DNA of 5,336 nucleotides. Source: Winogradskyella sp. (lineage in GTDB: Bacteria > Bacteroidota > Bacteroidia > Flavobacteriales > Flavobacteriaceae). Numbering within the stretch: the stretch's first letter is position 1; each line of letters opens with the position of its first letter. The translations under genes were made by a program, and so were the position numbers. Below are positions 1 to 5,336 of the stretch, piece by piece. The notes beneath the pieces are model-generated. The model was not told the DNA's origin and did no database searches. It worked only from the letters and a program-made list of their open reading frames with translations. The stretch covers positions 1-5,336 of the forward strand of contig JASBSE010000325.1 in the NCBI GenBank assembly GCA_030149115.1. Direction: 5' to 3'.

Positions 1-1321
1 TTGTTAAGATATCCAGAACCTTTTCTTTTCTTTCTTCAAAAGAATTGCCAATGTTATGAACTTTCATGGGTTCTATTATGGCATTGCCCACAGTCATCCT
101 AGGGTTTAGTGATGCAAATGGATCTTGAAATATAATTTGAATGTCTTTCCTTAAAGCTCTTAATTCAGATTTTTTTAGATTGGTTATATCCTTTCCTTTG
201 TATTTAATACTTCCAGAAGTAGCTTTATCAAGCTGAAGAATAGCATTTCCTAGAGTAGATTTGCCACAACCAGACTCACCAACCAAACCAATAGTTTCTC
301 CTGGATATACCTTAAAGCTAACTCCATCTACAGCTCTAAATGCTGTGTCTTTCGACAATATGCCTTTTTTAGAAATGTAAACTTTTTCAACATCAATAAC
401 CTCAAGTAATGGGTCTTGAGCATATAATTTTTTATGGTTGGCAGTTCGTTCTTCTTTTGAGATAATGTCGTTATTAATCTCTCCGTTCATAAAATCCGAA
501 ATTGTAGGTAATTGTTTTAATCTCGTTTTTGTTGAAGGTCGTGCGTTAATAAGGGCTCTTGTATATATATGCTTTGGTTGGTTAAAGATTAAAGAAGTTT
601 CACCTTGCTCAACAATTTCACCTTTATACATTACCATTACTCTATCTGCAAGTTCAGAAACAAGAGATAAATCATGAGAAATAAACAAAACACTCATTTT
701 TGTTTCCTTTTGTATTTCTTTAAGGAGCAATAATATCTCTTTTTGTACTGTAACATCTAATGCGGTTGTAGGCTCGTCAGCAATAAGGATTTTTGGTTTA
801 CATGCTATGGCCATAGCAATCATAACTCTTTGTTTTTGACCACCTGAGATTTCATGCGGATAAGACTTATAGATCCTTTTAGGATTGGGCAGTTTTACCT
901 TTTCAAAAAGTGAAATGATTTCATCTTTAATTTCAAGTCTAGATAAGTTAGTGTGCTGTTTCAAAATCTCTTCAATTTGATTGCCACATCGCATAGAAGG
1001 ATTTAAAGAACTCATTGGTTCTTGAAAAATCATTGAGATTTGATTACCTCGAATCTTTTGAAAGTTCTTATCCGAAAGTTGTACTAATTCTTTATTTTCA
1101 AAAGTGATAGATCCTGATGTTATTTTTAAGATTTGCTTTGGTAATAAGCCTATTAAAGCTAAAGATGAGACGGATTTTCCAGAACCAGATTCACCAACAA
1201 CAGCTACAATTTCATTTTCAAATAAATCATAGGAGATGTTACTGATAATTTTGTGCTCTTGACGAGACTTAAATGCAGAAATATTTAAGTCCTTTATGCT
1301 CAACAATTTTTTATGTGCCAT
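1..1321 (-). CDS. Peptide ABC transporter, fused double ATP-binding subunit (partial, C-terminus beyond window)
   Basis: My reverse-strand translation gives 440 uninterrupted codons from ATG at 1321-1319. An in-frame TGA at 1336-1334 lies just upstream, so this is the first possible ATG. ATPase domain 1 has Walker A GESGSGKS (residues 43-50), Q-loop Q100 in IFQEPMSSLNP, signature ISGGQ (158-162), Walker B ILIADEP with catalytic E183, and H-switch H216. The segment PKHIYTRAL (about 249-257) matches the oligopeptide-transporter C-terminal motif (oligo_HPY). After a linker, domain 2 begins near residue 304 with Walker A GESGCGKS (348-355) and Q-loop Q399 in IFQDPFASLNP. Its signature and Walker B lie beyond position 1. 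Known fused proteins of this type (DppD-DppF-like, GsiA/YejF-like) are about 530-560 residues, so roughly 100-120 are missing through the window edge, not through breakage. The protein should sit on the cytoplasmic face of the inner membrane and power di-/oligopeptide import. Substrate is not determinable, and no permease or binding protein is visible here. Confidence 0.93.
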   Translation of the reverse strand, partial: MAHKKLLSIKDLNISAFKSRQEHKIISNISYDLFENEIVAVVGESGSGKSVSSLALIGLLPKQILKITSGSITFENKELVQLSDKNFQKIRGNQISMIFQEPMSSLNPSMRCGNQIEEILKQHTNLSRLEIKDEIISLFEKVKLPNPKRIYKSYPHEISGGQKQRVMIAMAIACKPKILIADEPTTALDVTVQKEILLLLKEIQKETKMSVLFISHDLSLVSELADRVMVMYKGEIVEQGETSLIFNQPKHIYTRALINARPSTKTRLKQLPTISDFMNGEINNDIISKEERTANHKKLYAQDPLLEVIDVEKVYISKKGILSKDTAFRAVDGVSFKVYPGETIGLVGESGCGKSTLGNAILQLDKATSGSIKYKGKDITNLKKSELRALRKDIQIIFQDPFASLNPRMTVGNAIIEPMKVHNIGNSFEERKEKVLDILT

Positions 1322-1380
1322 AAGTAAATGTAGTCATTTTCTTCAAATGCTTTACGGTAAAAACGCAATAATAGTTAAAG

Positions 1381-1412
1381 CGAATGTATTTTATCGAAAA
1401 CGTTTTCGTAAA
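1381..1412 (-). promoter_or_regulatory. Possible Bacteroidota-type promoter for the ABC transporter gene
   Basis: Reading the minus strand, TTTA (1412-1409) is followed after 20 nt by TACATTCG (1388-1381). The Bacteroidota primary promoter consensus is TTTG, 19-21 nt, TAnnTTTG. The match is therefore 3 of 4 and 5 of 6 informative bases with correct spacing. It would place transcription start roughly 50 nt upstream of the ATG at 1321. The 14-bp palindrome at 1395-1408 lies wholly inside the spacer, where a bound protein would block polymerase. This rests on short degenerate motifs in A/T-rich DNA and could be chance. Confidence 0.3.
1395..1408. promoter_or_regulatory. Perfect 14-bp palindrome, LacI-family operator-like
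   Basis: The sequence CGAAAACGTTTTCG is a perfect palindrome centred on CG. It is flanked by T-rich (1389-1392) and A-rich (1411-1414) arms that pair again after two mismatches. Even-length palindromes with a central CG and A/T-rich half-sites are the usual form of LacI-family operators. The site is in the divergent intergenic region, 74 bp from the transporter start and 79 bp from the protease start, so it could act on either gene or both. No regulator gene is visible in the window. The palindrome is seen directly; the regulator family is inferred. Confidence 0.5.
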
Positions 1413-1418
1413 AAATAA

Positions 1419-1454
1419 AATTCTTTAACAATTTTCATAATTTGTTAAAGAATT
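1419..1454. repeat. Inverted repeat, 13-bp arms with 10-nt spacer, upstream of the protease
   Basis: Arms 1419-1431 (AATTCTTTAACAA) and 1442-1454 (TTGTTAAAGAATT) are perfect reverse complements around a 10-nt spacer. The right arm ends 33 bp before the protease ATG. The core GTTAAAG also occurs as a third, direct copy at 1374-1380. It could be a two-half-site operator, or a hairpin in the 5' leader if transcription starts upstream of it. The arms are very A/T-rich, so a hairpin would be only moderately stable. No U-run follows the right arm, so it is not a typical intrinsic terminator. Confidence 0.5.
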
Positions 1455-1487
1455 ATTAAAATATTAACTATTAAACTATTTATTTTT
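1455..1487 (+). promoter_or_regulatory. Leader before the protease start, no Shine-Dalgarno
   Basis: The bases before ATG 1488 are entirely A/T apart from two C residues and contain no purine-rich Shine-Dalgarno element. A near-duplicate of TTAACTATT (1464-1472, then 1472-1480 with one extra A) is present. Absence of a Shine-Dalgarno and an A/T-rich leader are normal for Bacteroidota. I found no convincing TAnnTTTG promoter element for this gene. The closest is TAATTTG at 1438-1444, which has one spacer base too few and no matching upstream element. Confidence 0.4.
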
Positions 1488-4400
1488 ATGAAAAAAGCTT
1501 TTACTAATCTCAAATCCTTTTTGGCAGTTACCTTTTTATTAGGCATTATATTTAATATAAATGCTCAAGACTGGACTAAAGAAAATTCAGACCTATATTA
1601 TATAGATACAAATGGTAAGGTTTATATGCAACCAGACTATAGTTCAGTAGCTATTTATTTTAACAATGATATAGTACCAGAAAGCACAAAGCAAAATTTT
1701 ATAAATAAACTTTCGCTTAATGGAGATTCTAAAGAAGTTAGCGTAATGGATAAAAAAGGGGTGATTATTTTAAAATCTACCAACAACTTAAATTCTATTC
1801 AAACTCTTGAAGAGCGTAAAGCTTTTTTAAATTCTTACGGACTTCAAAATGAAGGTGCGTACGATGTGTTACCAGCATTTATGATTGGTGATAAGCAGGC
1901 TTGGTTTACCAAAAGAGTAACTATTCGTTTAAATGAAGGAGTAGATTTGGAAGACATTTCATCAGTTTTAAATGAATATGGTGCCCAATTAATAAAGAAT
2001 ATTGTTAATAAGGATACCTACTTGCTTAAAGTTGATGAAATTGAAAATCAATTACGTCTTATACAAGAACTTCATGAAATGGATGTTTTAAAATGGGGTG
2101 AACCAGATTTTAAAGTAGAGTTGGTAAAATCTACGAATGATCCTATGTATAGTGATTCTTGGCATTTAAACAACACAGGCGGATCGGTAGATGGTAAGGC
2201 CTTAGTTGCTGATATAGATGTTAACGCTCCTGAAGCTTGGGGAATTACAACAGGAAACTCTAGTATCGTTGTTGCAGTTATAGATGATGGTGTGGAGGCT
2301 CATCCTGATATGCCTACGCTTTTAACTGGCTATACACCTGCAAATAATGGAAACGGAACACCATCTGCAAGTGGAGATGGTCATGGTCAACAAGTTTCGG
2401 GTTTAATTAGTGCACAGCACAATACTATTGGTGCAGCAGGAATTGCTCCAGGTGCAAGTACCTTTAGTATAAATATATTTGATCCTAATACATCAAATGC
2501 CGATGTCGCTGATGGTATTACTTGGGCTGTAAATCAAGGAGCAGATGTACTTTCTAATTCTTGGGGATTTGGTTCTTGTACTTACAATGTATCTTCTATA
2601 ACAGATGCATTTACTTACGCTGCAAATAGTGGACGTAATGGAAAAGGATGTTTAATAATGATTGCGTCTGGTAATGATTTTCAGACATGTGTAAGTTATC
2701 CTGCCAATTTGCCAAATGTTATGGCAGTTGGTGGTATTTCTGGTGATGGAGGAAGAAGTATGTATAGTAATTATGGTCCTGCTTTAGATATTGCTGCGCC
2801 AAGTGATGATGATTGGGTACAGCAAGGAGGTCAATGGTATTCTACAGGCACTCATGGTTTAAGAACATTAGATCGAGTCGGTAGTGCTGGTTGGTATAGT
2901 GGTGATTATAGCGATTCTATGGGTGGTACTTCGGGAGCTACACCACAGGTTTCTGCAGTTGCAGCACTTGTACTTTCAGTAAATCCAAACCTTACTAAGA
3001 GTGAAGTTGAAAATATATTATACACAACTACTAAAAGTGTAGGTGATGCCAATCAATTTGGAGCAGGACTTGTTAATGCTTATGCGGCAGTTTTAGCTGC
3101 AGGAGGAAGTGTTGATGATCAGGCTCCAAGTGTTCCATCTGGTCTTGCGGCATCAAACATAGGTTCATCTTCATTTGACGTTAGTTGGAATGCTTCTTCA
3201 GATAATGTTGGTGTTACAGGTTACAATGTTTATGTTAATGGGTCTTTATACGGAAGCGTATCAGGAACATCAATTACGATATCAGGATTAACCCCAGATA
3301 CAACATATGCTATTAGAGTTTCGGCTTATGATGCCGCAGGAAATACTTCTGCTCAATCATCAGTGTTAAATGTTACGACAACGCAGTCTGTTTTAGATTG
3401 TAGTACAACAATATCTTCTTTTCCATATTCTGAAGGATTTGAAAGTAATTTAGGAGCATGGTCTCAAAGCTCTGATGATGATATGGATTGGACTAGAGAT
3501 TCTGCTGGAACACCATCAAGTAGTACTGGACCTTCAAGTGCTGTAGAAGGTACTTATTACGTTTATACTGAAGCTTCAAGTCCAAACTACCCTTCAAAAG
3601 AAGCAATTTTAGAAGGACCTTGTTTTGATTTAAGTGGTCTTACCAATCCAGCAATGACTTTTCAATATCATATGTATGGATCGGCCATGGGAACCTTAAG
3701 ATTACAGGCTAAAGTAAATGGGTCGTCTACTTGGACAACTATCTGGAGTCTTTCAGGAAATCAAGGTAATTCTTGGCAAGAAGCTGAAGTTAGTTTAGCG
3801 AGTTACAGTGCAGTTCAGTTACGTTTTCAAAATACTACTGGAACTTCATACACAGGAGATGCAACTATAGATGATATTAATGTTTTTGATAACGCATCAG
3901 ATACGCAAGCACCAACAGCACCAACGAGCTTAACATCTTCAAATACAACGCAAACCACAACTGATTTATCTTGGAATGCGTCTTCAGATAATGTTGGTGT
4001 AACAGGATATGAAGTGTTTTCAAATGGTTCTTCAATAGGTACTGTTACTTCGACATCTGCAAACATAACAGGTTTATCAGCGAGTACTACCTACTCTTTT
4101 TATGTTACAGCTTTTGATGCTGAAGGTAATGTGTCATCAGCTAGTAATACGATTAATGTTACAACATTAGATCCAGTTAGTGGATCAGGTTGTTCGGGCG
4201 GAATCTCTTCTTTCCCATACTCTGAGAGTTTCGAAAACACACTGGGAGCTTGGTCACAAGGTTCTGGAGATGATTTCAATTGGACTTTAAGAAGTGGTAG
4301 TACTCCATCAAGTAATACAGGACCTTCAAGTGCAAATTCTGGCTCATATTATATTTACATGGAGTCTTCATCACCAAACTACTCTACAAAACGTGCGATT

Positions 4401-5300
4401 TTAAATTCTCCATGTTTTGATTTAACTTCTGCAAGTCAGGCAACATTTGAATTTGATTATCATATGTATGGTGCATCTTCTATGGGAAGCTTGGCATTAG
4501 AATTAAGTGATGACGATGGGTCAACTTGGATTAGCGTTTGGAGTGAATCTGGTAACCAAGGTAATTCTTGGCAAACAGCTAGCGTAAACTTAGCCGCTTA
4601 CGTTGGAGGAAGTATTCAATTAAGATTTAATGGAGTTACAGGAACAACCTGGCAAGGAGATATGGCTGTAGATGCTGTTAGCCTTTCTACAGGTGGAGGT
4701 TCTGGGTCTTGTTCTAATGTAACACTTTCAATAACCTTTGACAACTATCCAGAAGAAACAGCGTGGAGTCTAATTGATGATTCTGGTAGTACAGTAGCTT
4801 CTGGAGGAACTTATGGTTCGCAAGCAGATGGTTCTACATTAAATATTAATGTTGGGTGTTTAGATTCTGGTTGTTATGATTTTGTAATTACTGACACATA
4901 TGGTGACGGTATTTGCTGTTCTTATGGAAATGGGTCTTATACGCTTACAAATTCCGATACAGGTGCAACATTAGCATCAGGAGGTTCTTTTACAAGTTCT
5001 GAGACTACTAATTTCTGTTTAGGTTCAACAAGTTTTAATCAACTATATAACACAGGCATTGTTTTAGATAATCCTAATCAATATTTAAAATTGAGTCCAA
5101 ATCCTGTAAAGGACATACTAAATGTAGATTTAGTAGGCTATGAGGCTCAGACATTCGAAATTATAAACATGTTAGGGCAAACAGTTGCTAAAGGGCGTTA
5201 CACATCTAATGTTAATGTTTCTAACTTAGAAAATGGCGTGTATATTCTTCAATTAAACATTGGAGAAAAGACCAAAATAGAACGATTTATTAAGGAGTAA
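1488..5300 (+). CDS. Secreted subtilisin-like (S8) serine protease with FN3/MAM repeats and T9SS sorting domain
   Basis: Complete, 1270 residues. The start is supported by an immediate signal peptide: MKK, hydrophobic core about 11-22, likely cleavage after A26 (NINA|QD). Residues 27-216 form a long propeptide; 143-212, ending in GEPDF, resembles inhibitor-type S8 prodomains. The catalytic domain (about 217-538) opens with NDPMY...WHLNN. The triad is D266 (AVIDDGV), H299 (GHGQQVSG) and S482 (GGTSGATPQVSA), with oxyanion-hole N396 (ASGND). The SNSWG motif (356-360) suggests a kexin-like branch. Then follow FN3 (545-632), MAM-like (637-802), FN3 (807-894), MAM-like (901-1068), a cysteine-rich module (1075-1179) and a T9SS type A sorting domain (about 1198-1270). 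It should cross the inner membrane by Sec and the outer membrane by T9SS, then be released or surface-anchored to cleave extracellular protein. Substrate is unknown. The Gln residues at 302 and 487 replace usual His residues. The gene is divergent from a peptide-import ATPase. Confidence 0.95.
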   Translation: MKKAFTNLKSFLAVTFLLGIIFNINAQDWTKENSDLYYIDTNGKVYMQPDYSSVAIYFNNDIVPESTKQNFINKLSLNGDSKEVSVMDKKGVIILKSTNNLNSIQTLEERKAFLNSYGLQNEGAYDVLPAFMIGDKQAWFTKRVTIRLNEGVDLEDISSVLNEYGAQLIKNIVNKDTYLLKVDEIENQLRLIQELHEMDVLKWGEPDFKVELVKSTNDPMYSDSWHLNNTGGSVDGKALVADIDVNAPEAWGITTGNSSIVVAVIDDGVEAHPDMPTLLTGYTPANNGNGTPSASGDGHGQQVSGLISAQHNTIGAAGIAPGASTFSINIFDPNTSNADVADGITWAVNQGADVLSNSWGFGSCTYNVSSITDAFTYAANSGRNGKGCLIMIASGNDFQTCVSYPANLPNVMAVGGISGDGGRSMYSNYGPALDIAAPSDDDWVQQGGQWYSTGTHGLRTLDRVGSAGWYSGDYSDSMGGTSGATPQVSAVAALVLSVNPNLTKSEVENILYTTTKSVGDANQFGAGLVNAYAAVLAAGGSVDDQAPSVPSGLAASNIGSSSFDVSWNASSDNVGVTGYNVYVNGSLYGSVSGTSITISGLTPDTTYAIRVSAYDAAGNTSAQSSVLNVTTTQSVLDCSTTISSFPYSEGFESNLGAWSQSSDDDMDWTRDSAGTPSSSTGPSSAVEGTYYVYTEASSPNYPSKEAILEGPCFDLSGLTNPAMTFQYHMYGSAMGTLRLQAKVNGSSTWTTIWSLSGNQGNSWQEAEVSLASYSAVQLRFQNTTGTSYTGDATIDDINVFDNASDTQAPTAPTSLTSSNTTQTTTDLSWNASSDNVGVTGYEVFSNGSSIGTVTSTSANITGLSASTTYSFYVTAFDAEGNVSSASNTINVTTLDPVSGSGCSGGISSFPYSESFENTLGAWSQGSGDDFNWTLRSGSTPSSNTGPSSANSGSYYIYMESSSPNYSTKRAILNSPCFDLTSASQATFEFDYHMYGASSMGSLALELSDDDGSTWISVWSESGNQGNSWQTASVNLAAYVGGSIQLRFNGVTGTTWQGDMAVDAVSLSTGGGSGSCSNVTLSITFDNYPEETAWSLIDDSGSTVASGGTYGSQADGSTLNINVGCLDSGCYDFVITDTYGDGICCSYGNGSYTLTNSDTGATLASGGSFTSSETTNFCLGSTSFNQLYNTGIVLDNPNQYLKLSPNPVKDILNVDLVGYEAQTFEIINMLGQTVAKGRYTSNVNVSNLENGVYILQLNIGEKTKIERFIKE
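2283..2933 (+). other. S8 catalytic residues D266, H299, N396, S482
   Basis: Within the protease, the Asp codon is at 2283-2285, the His at 2382-2384, the oxyanion Asn at 2673-2675 and the nucleophile Ser at 2931-2933. Their order and spacing (D-H 33, H-S 183 residues) fit the subtilase fold. All four functional residues are present, so the enzyme is predicted active. The surrounding motifs depart from the classical forms: HGQQVSG in place of HGTHVAG, and GTSGATPQVSA in place of GTSMATPHVAG. Confidence 0.88.
3120..3905 (+). repeat. FN3 + MAM-like unit, copy 1 (residues 545-806)
   Basis: This in-frame unit pairs a fibronectin type III domain with a MAM/jelly-roll-like beta domain. The FN3 domain starts at QAPSVPSGL and includes SWNASSDNVGVTGYNVYVNG and the usual Y-x-V-x-A-x-D-x-x-GN strand. 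The MAM-like part runs from SSFPYSEGFE through PCFDLSG, YHMYG and GNQGNSWQ to the closing strand GDATIDDINVF. C638 and C712 are 74 residues apart, the same as in copy 2, and may form a disulfide. Such modules usually mediate binding to substrate or cell-surface glycans or act as spacers in secreted enzymes; the ligand is unknown. Confidence 0.85.
3906..4691 (+). repeat. FN3 + MAM-like unit, copy 2 (residues 807-1068)
   Basis: This is a tandem copy of the preceding unit, offset by 262 residues in the FN3 part and 264-265 in the MAM-like part. Shared peptides include WNASSDNVGVTGY, SSFPYSE, GPSSA, SSPNY, PCFDL, YHMYG and GNQGNSWQ. Some DNA is identical between copies, for example 20 nt at 3195-3214 and 3981-4000, and 18 nt at 3762-3779 and 4557-4574. 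Most synonymous sites have diverged, so the duplication is not very recent. C902 and C976 keep the 74-residue spacing. The linker before the MAM-like part is slightly longer than in copy 1. Confidence 0.85.
4710..5024 (+). other. Cysteine-rich YGDGICC module (residues 1075-1179)
   Basis: This is a beta-rich stretch between the second MAM-like domain and the sorting domain, with six cysteines (1075, 1124, 1129, 1143, 1144, 1177). Motifs are DNYPEETAWSL, SGGTYG, the acidic loop DTYGDGICCSYGNGSY and a closing SGGSF. I recall similar segments in secreted Bacteroidota proteins but cannot name the family with certainty. The even cysteine number suggests three disulfides. The D-x-x-G-D-G loop could bind calcium. 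Its role, perhaps adhesion or stabilisation, is inferred. Confidence 0.6.
5079..5297 (+). other. T9SS type A C-terminal sorting domain (about residues 1198-1270)
   Basis: The last 70 or so residues have the typical layout of the Por secretion-system sorting domain. SPNPVKDILNVDL is the conserved PNP motif, EIINMLGQTVAKG the central strand-turn, and NLENGVYILQLNIGEKTKIERFIKE the final GVY strand followed by the basic C-terminus. Such domains direct folded proteins through the T9SS outer-membrane translocon and are normally removed during export. They lead to secretion or attachment to anionic lipopolysaccharide. Confidence 0.92.
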
Positions 5301-5336
5301 TCTTTTTTATTAGTTTGTTAATTAAAGAGCCTGGAA
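5301..5336. other. Short downstream tail, no recognisable feature
   Basis: A T-rich run (5302-5308) follows the stop codon but is not preceded by a G/C-rich hairpin, so I do not call a terminator. The remaining bases are too few to show whether another gene begins or ends here. Confidence 0.5.

Noticed and set aside
1..260. Possible truncation of the ABC transporter's second ATPase domain
   Set aside because: The frame is still open at position 1 and the Walker A and Q-loop motifs are intact. The domain is cut by the window edge, not by mutation.
438..677. 79-codon plus-strand open frame
   Set aside because: It lies wholly antisense to the well-supported ABC transporter coding sequence, and its translation shows no family motif or initiation signal. 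It is a shadow frame.
1321..1338. Alternative minus-strand start about 15 nt upstream (ATGACTACATTTACTT...)
   Set aside because: That ATG is in a different frame from the ATPase, and an in-frame TGA at 1336-1334 closes the ATPase frame just above the chosen start.
1351..1361. Small palindrome TTTAC-G-GTAAA
   Set aside because: The arms are only 5 bp in A/T-rich DNA and do not extend, so this is expected by chance. It is noted only because it lies between the candidate promoter and the transporter start.
3827..4066. 79-codon minus-strand open frame
   Set aside because: It is antisense to the FN3 repeat region of the protease. It reads Val/Glu-rich because of Thr/Ser codons on the other strand. 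It is a shadow frame.
3120..4691. CRISPR-like or transposon-related direct repeats
   Set aside because: The repeated DNA is explained by duplicated protein domains in one open frame. There are no spacers, terminal inverted repeats or transposase.
5280..5310. Intrinsic terminator after the protease
   Set aside because: There is a T-run, but no G/C-rich stem with matching arms precedes it.

Overview
The window looks like a piece of a low-GC Bacteroidota chromosome, most likely a Flavobacteriia member. Three things point there. The large gene carries a C-terminal sorting domain typical of the type IX secretion system (T9SS), which is confined to this phylum. Its start codon is preceded by A/T-rich sequence without a Shine-Dalgarno element, as is usual in the phylum. 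The codons are strongly A/T-ended throughout. The exact genus cannot be read from the sequence.

Layout: (1) positions 1-1321, minus strand, hold the first 440 codons of a double-ATPase subunit of a dipeptide/oligopeptide ABC transporter. The frame is open and intact, and the gene runs off the left edge inside its second ATPase domain. (2) Positions 1322-1487 are a 166-bp divergent intergenic region. It holds a perfect 14-bp palindrome of LacI-family operator type, a 13-bp inverted repeat with a 10-nt spacer, and a possible Bacteroidota-type promoter for the transporter gene with the palindrome lying in its spacer. (3) Positions 1488-5300, plus strand, encode a complete 1270-residue secreted subtilisin-like (S8) protease: signal peptide, long propeptide, catalytic domain, two copies of a [fibronectin type III + MAM-like] unit, a cysteine-rich YGDGICC module and a T9SS type A sorting domain. 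(4) Positions 5301-5336 are a short tail with no recognisable feature.

How they may work together (inference): the protease would be exported through the Sec system and T9SS and would degrade protein outside the cell or at its surface. The divergent ATPase would power uptake of peptides across the inner membrane. Shared control through the palindrome between them is possible but unproven. I see no clearly new system here. The points most worth a second look are the operator-like sites, the paired Gln substitutions in the protease's catalytic motifs, the duplicated FN3-MAM module and the cysteine-rich module.
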